DNA of 6,867 nt from Firmicutes bacterium UBA1047 (GTDB taxonomy: Bacteria; Bacillota; Clostridia; Tissierellales; Sedimentibacteraceae). The stretch lies in the NCBI GenBank assembly GCA_002316585.1, contig DCDU01000227.1:2961-9827 (forward strand), written 5' to 3'. How positions within the stretch are numbered: the stretch's first letter is position 1; every line of letters starts with the position of its first letter. The translations under genes and the position numbers were made by a program. The notes under the pieces were generated by a model. That model had not been told where the DNA came from. It saw nothing but the letters and a program-made list of their open reading frames with translations, and ran no database searches. Positions 1-5,808 of the stretch are shown here, piece after piece.

Positions 1-1560
1 TTAAAAATTCCTTCATTTATAATCCACGACGGTAAATTAGTATGCTCAAGGTCAATACTTAAAAGAGCACAAACTCATTTTAAAAATGAAATAAATATTA
101 TCTTAAAAAAATATCCTGAAATCACAAGGTCATTAGATTTTAAATACGATGATGTGGATGAAATATTATTAACTGCCGCTACCGAACTTGAAATGTGGGT
201 GAAAACACCGGAGCAAAGCGCTGATTTTGAAGAGCTTCATACATCGCAGGTATTAAAGGAACAATATTGGAAAAGAACAATGGGGACCGTAAGGACGGTT
301 TTGGAAAAAATAATGGATTTATTGGAATGCTATGACTTAAAACCGGAAATGGCACATAAGGAAGTTGGCGGCATTACCAATAAAATAGATGCAAAGGGAA
401 GAATAACCCATGTAATGGAGCAGTTGGAAATTGATTGGAGATTTTCAAGCCCGCTTCAGGCAGCTGATAACGAAATTTTTATAAAAGAACTGATAGAGGA
501 CCAATTCAGACACCATGGTTTGGAAGTTTTATTCAAAGCCAAGCCCATAGAAGGGGTCGCGGGCAATGGAGAACATACTCACTTCGGATTGGCAGTAAAA
601 CTTAAGGATAATAAAAAAGTGAATTTATTTTCTCCTTTTGATATGAAAAAGGACTATTTAAGTGAAATTGGATACGGCGCAGTTATGGGCATATTGAAAA
701 ACTATGAAGTTATCAATCCCATAGTCTCTGCCACGAATGATGCTTTCAACAGGCTTAAGCCGGGATTTGAAGCACCTGTGTGCATTGTTACTTCTTTAGG
801 CGGAACTAAGGAATCACCTTCGAGAAACCGTTCCGTTTTGTTGGGAGTAATAAGAGATATAGACAATAAGAACTCTACAAGATTTGAGCTTAGGTCACCA
901 AATCCATATTCAAACACTTATCTTGTTATAGCTTCATGTTATCAGGGAATGTTAGACGGTATCATGTCGGTAATCTCTGCCGGAATGGACTGCCAAATGT
1001 TGGAGAAGGAAATATCGAAAAAGTACGGTGAAGAAGCTGTCTATCTTGAGAAGTTCAGAGAATACAGAAGTGAAAAAGATGTATTTGAGTATTATAGCCA
1101 GGAAGAAAGAGATAAACTGTACGGAAAGGCTCCGTCAACGGTGTGGGAAAATATAAGCGCCTTTGCTTCTAATGAAATAAAGCAGCAGGTATTGAAAAAA
1201 GGTGATGTATTTACTGATGAACTCATAAATTCTTTTAGGGTTTCTACCACCGAAAAATGGAAAAATGAGCTTCAGGGACGAATAATACATGATAATATAA
1301 TGTTGTTAAAAACATTTGTGAAGCTTCACAACGAATCAGATCACGCGACGGATTTGGATGTTGTAAATTGGGAGAGGATTGTTTATTTAAAAACAAAGCT
1401 GATGAAGGACAGCATGGCAAAAAAGTGCATATTTACTAAAATTAAAACGGCAATTTCTCAGGGAGATTATGATTCGGCTTCCGATTTACAAATACAAATG
1501 AATGAAAAAATGTCTGAAATAAGGGCACTGTACATCGAATATAAAAACAATATATTTTAG
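1..1560 (+). CDS. Glutamine synthetase (glnA superfamily, long divergent form), 5' partial
   Basis: This is predicted to make glutamine from glutamate, ammonia and ATP in the cytoplasm. The frame is open from base 1 with no stop upstream, so the true start lies outside the window; the GTG at 154 is an internal codon. Metal-binding and catalytic residues of the family can be placed by motif. TELE gives two Glu (codons 184 and 190), HKEV gives Glu (361), LEID gives Glu (427), GNGEHTH gives His (574), RLKPGFEAP gives Arg (751) and Glu (769), and FELR gives Glu (886) and Arg (892). NRS is kept, but the Arg that follows it in type I enzymes (SIRIP motif) reads as Gly here. The HKEV and LEID glutamates are 22 residues apart instead of about 8, so there is an insertion. 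About 220 residues follow the FELR Arg, against about 110 in classical type I enzymes. It resembles type I more than type III (GlnN), whose signature motifs I do not see. A strong terminator follows the stop at once. Confidence 0.88.
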   Translation, partial: LKIPSFIIHDGKLVCSRSILKRAQTHFKNEINIILKKYPEITRSLDFKYDDVDEILLTAATELEMWVKTPEQSADFEELHTSQVLKEQYWKRTMGTVRTVLEKIMDLLECYDLKPEMAHKEVGGITNKIDAKGRITHVMEQLEIDWRFSSPLQAADNEIFIKELIEDQFRHHGLEVLFKAKPIEGVAGNGEHTHFGLAVKLKDNKKVNLFSPFDMKKDYLSEIGYGAVMGILKNYEVINPIVSATNDAFNRLKPGFEAPVCIVTSLGGTKESPSRNRSVLLGVIRDIDNKNSTRFELRSPNPYSNTYLVIASCYQGMLDGIMSVISAGMDCQMLEKEISKKYGEEAVYLEKFREYRSEKDVFEYYSQEERDKLYGKAPSTVWENISAFASNEIKQQVLKKGDVFTDELINSFRVSTTEKWKNELQGRIIHDNIMLLKTFVKLHNESDHATDLDVVNWERIVYLKTKLMKDSMAKKCIFTKIKTAISQGDYDSASDLQIQMNEKMSEIRALYIEYKNNIF

Positions 1561-1563
1561 AGG

Positions 1564-1633
1564 AAGGGGGACACACCTATAAAGAATAGATAGTCTTTGA
1601 GGGTAAGCTTTATAGGAATGTCCCCCTTTTTTT
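1564..1633 (+). terminator. Strong intrinsic terminator, REP-like inverted repeat
   Basis: Arms GGGGGACA (1566-1573) and CCTATAAAG (1576-1584) pair with CTTTATAGG (1608-1616) and TGTCCCCC (1619-1626). The only break is a 2x2 internal loop (ca/aa). Two further A-T pairs extend the base, and seven T follow at 1627-1633, then a second T-rich run. The loop is about 23 nt. It lies a few bases after the glutamine synthetase stop and should end that transcript. The long paired arms and the GGGGACA...TGTCCCC ends resemble dispersed palindromic repeats as much as a simple terminator. Confidence 0.9.
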
Positions 1634-1673
1634 GTCTTTTTTTGCTATAAATATTTGGTTTTTTATAATTAGA

Positions 1674-1722
1674 TTGTGTATTTATAAATTTTACACAAAA
1701 TGTTGTTTACAAATTTATAAAC
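1674..1722. promoter_or_regulatory. Candidate operator: two inverted repeats at the nhaC promoter
   Basis: TTGTGTA (1674-1680) and TACACAA (1692-1698) form an inverted repeat with an 11-nt spacer just upstream of the promoter. GTTTACAAATTTATAAAC (1705-1722) is an 18-bp palindrome, symmetric at 16 of 18 positions, that covers the -35 and part of the spacer. Its position fits repression by a dimeric regulator. I cannot name the regulator: the spacing does not match Rex or CodY boxes as I know them. The region is AT-rich, which makes short palindromes more likely by chance. Confidence 0.4.
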
Positions 1723-1734
1723 ATATGATAAAAT
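1706..1734 (+). promoter_or_regulatory. Predicted sigma-A-type promoter for nhaC
   Basis: The -35 is TTTACA (1706-1711, 5 of 6 to consensus), the spacer is 17 nt, and the -10 is TAAAAT (1729-1734, 5 of 6), preceded by an extended TGn element (1726-1728). Transcription should start near 1741. No better-spaced pair was found between here and the nhaC start, so the mRNA would carry a leader of roughly 185 nt. Confidence 0.65.
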
Positions 1735-1740
1735 TATATG

Positions 1741-1913
1741 ACAAACGTATTCTTTGTATAGTTGTCAATGCTTAGGGTGTGTTTGTAAATAATCGCATAT
1801 ATATAAATTCAGCTTCGGGATAACGTTATTATAGGGTTGAAAGGGTTGTTATATTATATGGGTTAGCATTCATTAATCCTGATGTCTTGATTATATTGTG
1901 CGTACAAATTTAT
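1741..1913 (+). other. Long untranslated leader of nhaC, no recognised riboswitch
   Basis: This gene-free stretch lies between the predicted transcription start and the nhaC ribosome binding site. It holds several short pairings: GACAA (1740-1744) with TTGTC (1762-1766), ACAAAC (1741-1746) with GTTTGT (1781-1786), TTCAGC (1808-1813) with GTTGAA (1836-1841), and the palindrome ATAACGTTAT (1820-1829). There is no T-run hairpin, so any control would more likely act on translation than on termination. I do not recognise a known riboswitch class. It may simply be a long AT-rich leader. Confidence 0.3.
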
Positions 1914-1925
1914 GGAGGAGAAATT

Positions 1926-3413
1926 ATGAGTAAGGTTCCAAGAGAAAGGAAAGAGGCAACATTAGGAATTTCTTTTATTCCGGTTATCGCTCTCGTTGCT
2001 TCGTTGTCGGTAGCGGTAATAGTTTTTGAGCAAGATGCTCATGTTCCTATATTAATAGGTTCGGCAGTGGGAGTATTAATAGCGGTTTTCCATTTAGGAT
2101 TTACATGGGATGAGATTGAAAAGGGTATGATTGATTCAATAGGAAGCGTTATGCAGGCCATTTTAATACTTGCCGTAATTGGTATGCTCATAGGAACTTG
2201 GATTGCCGGCGGTATTGTACCGACATTGATTTATTATGGCTTGAAGATATTATCGCCCTCATTCTTTTTAATATCAGCTTTATTGCTATGCAGTATAGTT
2301 TCTTTAGCTACGGGAAGCTCATGGACTACAGCTGGAACTGTTGGAGTCGCTCTTATCGGTATAGCTCAAGGGCTTGGGATTTCACCTGCATTGGCGGCTG
2401 GATGCATAGTATCCGGAGCATACTTTGGCGATAAAATGTCACCGCTGTCCGATACAACTAACTTGGCGCCTGCAATGGCAGGTTCAACATTATTTGATCA
2501 TATAAAACATATGATATATACGACAGTTCTTTCTTATGGTCTCACAGCGATAATATTTATTATAATAGGCTTACAATATGTGGGGAAAGAATTAAATGTT
2601 GCAGAAATCAATGGTATATTGGATGGAATAAAAAGTATTTACTACATTAATCCATTATTTTTACTGGTTCCTGTAATTACAATAGGCGCTGTTGCTATGA
2701 AAATACCCGCAATACCGGGCTTGGTTTTAGGTGTTGTGCTGGGAGCTGTTTGTATGATATTCCAAGGTGCGGGATTAGGAGAAATATTTAATGTTATTCA
2801 AAATGGTACAGTAGCCGCATCGGGTCATGAAATGGTTGATGCATTGTTGACAAACGGCGGTATGCAATCAATGATGTGGACTATTTCACTGATTATGTGT
2901 GCCGGAGTATTCGGCGGTATTCTGCAATCCACAGGTATGATGCAGTCTATAGCTAACAAAATGCTGTCATATGCAAGGGGTACGGGCTCGTTGATACTTG
3001 TGACTGCATTGTCCTGCTTATTTGTAAATGTTCTTTGTGCAGACCAATACTTAGGTATTGCTCTTCCGGGAAAAATGTTCAAAGATGAATTTGAGGACAG
3101 GGGCTTGGCTCCAAGAAACTTATCACGTGTCCTTGAGGATTCGGGTACTGTAACTTCGGCACTTATACCGTGGAATACATGCGGTGCTACAATGGCTAAT
3201 TCCTTGGGAGTATCCACATTTGCATATGCTCCGTTTGCATTTTTCAACATATTGAGTCCCATAGTTTCGGTTATTTACGGTTATATAGGATTCTCAATAA
3301 TGACATTGGAAGAAGACCCTGCTTCTCCGCGATATAAACATAAAATGAAACTTAAAAAATCAAATAGAGAATTAGACGAGTATACAGCTAATTACCAGGC
3401 AAATGCAAATTAG
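1926..3413 (+). CDS. nhaC: Na+/H+ antiporter, NhaC family
   Basis: This is a predicted membrane antiporter exchanging cytoplasmic Na+ for external H+, for sodium and pH homeostasis. The protein is 495 aa, normal for the family. Hydrophobic segments run through the whole length, with a charged N-terminus (residues 1-11) and a polar tail from about 461. Family signatures are the Gly/Ser/Thr stretch ATGSSWTTAGTVG (128-140), then GAYFGDKMSPLSDTTN (164-179), and near the C-terminus DSGTVTSALIPWNTCG (405-420). The ATG at 1926 was chosen because GGAGGAG (1914-1920) sits 5 nt before it; a TTG at 1887 in the same frame has no such site. NhaC relatives include the malate/lactate antiporter MleN of Bacillus subtilis, so a coupled organic-acid substrate cannot be excluded. 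The gene stands alone between a promoter with a candidate operator and its own terminator. Confidence 0.92.
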   Translation: MSKVPRERKEATLGISFIPVIALVASLSVAVIVFEQDAHVPILIGSAVGVLIAVFHLGFTWDEIEKGMIDSIGSVMQAILILAVIGMLIGTWIAGGIVPTLIYYGLKILSPSFFLISALLLCSIVSLATGSSWTTAGTVGVALIGIAQGLGISPALAAGCIVSGAYFGDKMSPLSDTTNLAPAMAGSTLFDHIKHMIYTTVLSYGLTAIIFIIIGLQYVGKELNVAEINGILDGIKSIYYINPLFLLVPVITIGAVAMKIPAIPGLVLGVVLGAVCMIFQGAGLGEIFNVIQNGTVAASGHEMVDALLTNGGMQSMMWTISLIMCAGVFGGILQSTGMMQSIANKMLSYARGTGSLILVTALSCLFVNVLCADQYLGIALPGKMFKDEFEDRGLAPRNLSRVLEDSGTVTSALIPWNTCGATMANSLGVSTFAYAPFAFFNILSPIVSVIYGYIGFSIMTLEEDPASPRYKHKMKLKKSNRELDEYTANYQANAN

Positions 3414-3434
3414 TTGACTAAAATAGAAACACAC

Positions 3435-3465
3435 AAAACCTTGTAGGTAACTGCAAGGTTTTTTT
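3435..3465 (+). terminator. Intrinsic terminator of nhaC
   Basis: AAAACCTTG (3435-3443) pairs with CAAGGTTTT (3454-3462). TAG (3444-3446) can pair with CTG (3451-3453) inside it, closing a GTAA tetraloop of the stable GNRA type. The T-run covers 3459-3465. It lies 22 bases past the nhaC stop and separates nhaC from the cyclase gene. Confidence 0.9.
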
Positions 3466-3478
3466 CGCTAATAATTAT

Positions 3479-3512
3479 TTGACAATATTTATCATCCAAT
3501 ATGTGGTATTTT
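3479..3512 (+). promoter_or_regulatory. Possible promoter of the diguanylate cyclase gene (weak)
   Basis: A perfect TTGACA -35 lies at 3479-3484, but 17 nt further on the sequence reads TGTGGT, a poor -10. A TGG-TATTTT at 3504-3512 looks like an extended -10, yet it lies 22 nt from the TTGACA and would have to work without it. A promoter must lie in this short gap because a terminator precedes it. Which elements are used is unclear. Confidence 0.3.
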
Positions 3513-3525
3513 TATCTTGTTTAAT

Positions 3526-3532
3526 GGGGGGG
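3526..3532 (+). promoter_or_regulatory. Ribosome binding site made of seven G, before a TTG start
   Basis: A run of seven G ends 7 nt before the TTG at 3540. It can pair with the anti-Shine-Dalgarno sequence only partly through G-U pairs. It is the only purine-rich site near the beginning of this frame, so it decides the start. A G-run of this length is rare in such AT-rich DNA. Confidence 0.55.
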
Positions 3533-3539
3533 ATATTGT

Positions 3540-5627
3540 TTGGATGTCGAAATTACATTTGAAAAAGAATTAAATATGCTAATAGAAAATGAAGATTGTA
3601 TTGAATCCTTAAGAGAAATATTTTTAAAAGAAATTAACAACACAGAGCAATATAAATCAAAAATTGATAAGTTGTTAAGATTTTCAAAAGGAAACAATTT
3701 AATCAGGTCCGAAGCCTGGGGATACTATTATTTAGGCTGGTATAATTTTGACATTTCGGAATATGAAAAAGCTGTAAAAGACTTTTTGACTTCATATGAT
3801 TTGTTTGAAAAGCATAACAACAAATATGAATTGGCTTATGCCTGCAATGGACTGACAAATGTTTACTGTCAGATGGGACAGTTTAAATTGGCAAATGAAT
3901 GGGGTCTGAAAGGAATTTCATTCTGTGAAGAAACAGGAAACGATGAAGCAATGATTATTCTTCTTATCAATACATGTATTAACTATATTCAAATGGAGTA
4001 TTTTGATAAGGCATTGAATATTGTGGAAAGTATAGACGGAATGAACCGGGAGTTAACGGCAAGACAAAAAATATCATACATGCTGTCAATTGCGGAAATT
4101 GAAATAAATATGGGGAATCCTCAAAATGCATTAAAAACTATTGATGAAGCAATGGAAATAGAGCCGTCGGGACATCACAACACCGATATAAGCGAAATGT
4201 TAAAACTTAAAGGAATGGCATATGTAAAAATACAAGAATATGATCTTGCTGAAGAACAGTTTGAAAAATCCTATAAATTTTGTATCAAATATGATTTAAT
4301 GTATGAAAAATGTTCAACAATGCTGCAATGGTCTAAATTCTGTTTATTTACAGAGAAATATGACAAAGCAATGGATTTGTTAAATCAAATTATCATCATA
4401 AGCTCATCAAATAAATATAATCCAATAATGAGAGAAGCATTCTATTCGTTATATTCTATTTGCAAGAAGAAAGATAAGACAGGCGAGGCACTGAATTACC
4501 TTGAAAGCTACATAAGAGTAGATGATGAAATGTATGATTATGAGCAAAGTCAGCTTATGGCAAAAATGAATTTATACAATACAAAACGTGTGGCGGAACA
4601 GTACAAACAGCTTTATAAAAGGACTGAGCTTCTTTCGACAATAGGGCAAAGAATTATTTCAAATTTAGATATAAGTTCTATTGCCCACATTATAAATGAG
4701 GAAATCAAAAAAATGATTGATGTTGATTATTTTGGAATTGCAGTGTATGACAGTGATAATGATCAGTCCGCATATTATTTTATAAAGGGCCATATATTAA
4801 TAAGCAAGATTATAAAAGCCGACTTGAAGAACGCCTTGGGCGGATATTGCATTAAAAATAAGGAAGATATTATTATCGGGAATGTAAAGACTGATTATAA
4901 GAAATACTTAAATTCGCAGCCTATAGAATTTAAAGGATTTGAAGATGAAGGTAAAACAGTATCTTCCGTTATTTATACTCCCATGATTATAAATGAAAAG
5001 GTTGTAGGCTTCATGACCGTTCAAAGTGAAAAAGAAAATCTTTACGGCAAGGATGAATTGAACATATTGAAAATTTTAGTAAATTACACTGCAATTGCGG
5101 TCGAAAATGCCAAGACATATAAAAAGATAGAAGACATTGCAACATATGACTGCTTGACTAAATTTTTAACTAAATTAGAAATATTGAAAGTGGGAGATAA
5201 AATTTATGAAAAGTATAAGAAAAGCAAGCTAAGATTCAGTGTAATTATGATGGATTTGGATAACTTTAAAATTGTAAATGATACATACGGACATATTTAC
5301 GGAGACAAAGCACTGAGTCTTGTTGCTGAAATCATATCCAGGTGCATAAGAAATACCGACTACATCGGAAGGTTCGGCGGGGATGAGTTTTTGCTCATAT
5401 GTTTCGATGCAGGGTTAAATGAGGCTTTAGAAATTGCTGAAAGAATACGAGCTGCCATTGCAAGCAATTTGCTCATATTAAGCGATGAAATAAGCATAAG
5501 ACTGACAATGAGCCTTGGGGTACATGAATGTGACAAATGGGACAATTCATGTACCGATGTGGTAAAAAGGGCTGATAAGCGCCTGTACATTGCCAAAGAA
5601 TGCAAGAACACCGTAGTTTGTGAATAA
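3540..5627 (+). CDS. Soluble TPR-GAF-GGDEF diguanylate cyclase
   Basis: This is predicted to join two GTP into cyclic di-GMP in response to a signal sensed by its N-terminal domains. In the 695 aa protein, residues about 60-330 are helical TPR-type repeats (for example ALYNF-like pairs such as YYYLGWYNF and YDLAEEQFEKSYKF). A helical linker covers about 330-370, a GAF domain about 375-525, and a GGDEF domain about 535-690. The cyclase motifs are complete: DCLT (537-540), metal-binding MDLDNF (571-576), the signature GGDEF (613-617), and RNTD (604-607), which sits exactly five residues before it as the product-inhibition I-site. There is no signal peptide or membrane segment, so it acts in the cytoplasm. 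The start is TTG; the next in-frame ATG (3576) has no good ribosome binding site. The TPR part suggests a protein or peptide partner and the GAF part a small ligand; neither is identifiable. It sits between two terminators as a single-gene unit. Confidence 0.9.
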   Translation: MDVEITFEKELNMLIENEDCIESLREIFLKEINNTEQYKSKIDKLLRFSKGNNLIRSEAWGYYYLGWYNFDISEYEKAVKDFLTSYDLFEKHNNKYELAYACNGLTNVYCQMGQFKLANEWGLKGISFCEETGNDEAMIILLINTCINYIQMEYFDKALNIVESIDGMNRELTARQKISYMLSIAEIEINMGNPQNALKTIDEAMEIEPSGHHNTDISEMLKLKGMAYVKIQEYDLAEEQFEKSYKFCIKYDLMYEKCSTMLQWSKFCLFTEKYDKAMDLLNQIIIISSSNKYNPIMREAFYSLYSICKKKDKTGEALNYLESYIRVDDEMYDYEQSQLMAKMNLYNTKRVAEQYKQLYKRTELLSTIGQRIISNLDISSIAHIINEEIKKMIDVDYFGIAVYDSDNDQSAYYFIKGHILISKIIKADLKNALGGYCIKNKEDIIIGNVKTDYKKYLNSQPIEFKGFEDEGKTVSSVIYTPMIINEKVVGFMTVQSEKENLYGKDELNILKILVNYTAIAVENAKTYKKIEDIATYDCLTKFLTKLEILKVGDKIYEKYKKSKLRFSVIMMDLDNFKIVNDTYGHIYGDKALSLVAEIISRCIRNTDYIGRFGGDEFLLICFDAGLNEALEIAERIRAAIASNLLILSDEISIRLTMSLGVHECDKWDNSCTDVVKRADKRLYIAKECKNTVVCE

Positions 5628-5637
5628 GAATTAATAG

Positions 5638-5673
5638 AAAAGTATGCAAAGTAAAAAACTTTACATACTTTTT
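5638..5673 (+). terminator. Intrinsic terminator of the cyclase gene
   Basis: AAAAGTATG (5638-5646) pairs with CATACTTTT (5664-5672). After one C/A mismatch, AAAGT (5648-5652) pairs with ACTTT (5658-5662), leaving an AAAAA loop. Five T lie at 5669-5673, and a ten-T run follows at 5686-5695. The stem is AT-rich, so it is weaker than the other two terminators here. Its right arm contains part of the candidate Pho box. Confidence 0.7.
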
Positions 5674-5698
5674 ACATTTAAGCAGTTTTTTTTTTACT
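5660..5698 (+). promoter_or_regulatory. Candidate PhoP/PhoB box upstream of pstS
   Basis: TTTACA occurs at 5660-5665 and 5671-5676, 11 bp apart, and TTTACT at 5693-5698, 22 bp further on. All three are therefore in the same helical phase; the slot at 5682 is empty. Direct TT(A/C/T)ACA-like hexamers at 11-bp spacing are the binding pattern of the phosphate-starvation regulator PhoP in Bacillus and its clostridial counterparts. With the -10 at 5708, the repeats would span about -60 to -22, the usual place for an activator site at pst promoters. Location directly before pstS supports the reading. Confidence 0.55.
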
Positions 5699-5707
5699 CA
5701 GACAGTT

Positions 5708-5713
5708 TATATT
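5708..5713 (+). promoter_or_regulatory. Candidate -10 of the pst operon promoter
   Basis: TATATT matches 5 of 6 of the -10 consensus. The -35 position (about 5685-5690) reads GTTTTT, far from consensus, as expected at a promoter that depends on an activator bound upstream. The start of transcription would be near 5720, giving a leader of about 90 nt before pstS. Confidence 0.4.
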
Positions 5714-5808
5714 TGACATTAGCGGGGAACACTTTCAAAACAGAGTGACTTATTGAGGGATGGCTTTTGGAGGAATGCCCCCGGATTAAGATGATAAAAG
5801 GAGAAAAA

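Noticed and set aside
2198..2434. Second + strand frame of 78 codons inside nhaC
   Set aside because: It overlaps the conserved GSSWTTAG and FGDKMSP coding region in another frame and reads as an improbable, Trp- and Arg-rich peptide.
2825..3262. Open frame of 145 codons on the - strand within nhaC
   Set aside because: It lies opposite conserved NhaC coding sequence, has no recognisable domain and no evident ribosome site. It is a shadow of the real gene, as are the shorter opposite-strand frames at 702-917, 5360-5611 and 5694-6101.
5713..5718. Perfect TTGACA before pstS as a -35
   Set aside because: At 16-18 nt downstream the sequence is CAAAAC-like with no acceptable -10. The phased repeats with TATATT at 5708 explain the region better.
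5769..5789. GGAGGAATG start of a tiny leader frame (Met-Pro-Pro-Asp-stop) before pstS
   Set aside because: The GGAGG is only about 1 nt from the ATG, too close for normal initiation, and the frame is four codons long. Probably coincidence.
5767..5808. Longer pstS from the TTG at 5767
   Set aside because: It would place charged residues and prolines before the lipoprotein signal peptide. The ATG at 5809 has a well-placed AAAGGAG and starts directly with the signal.
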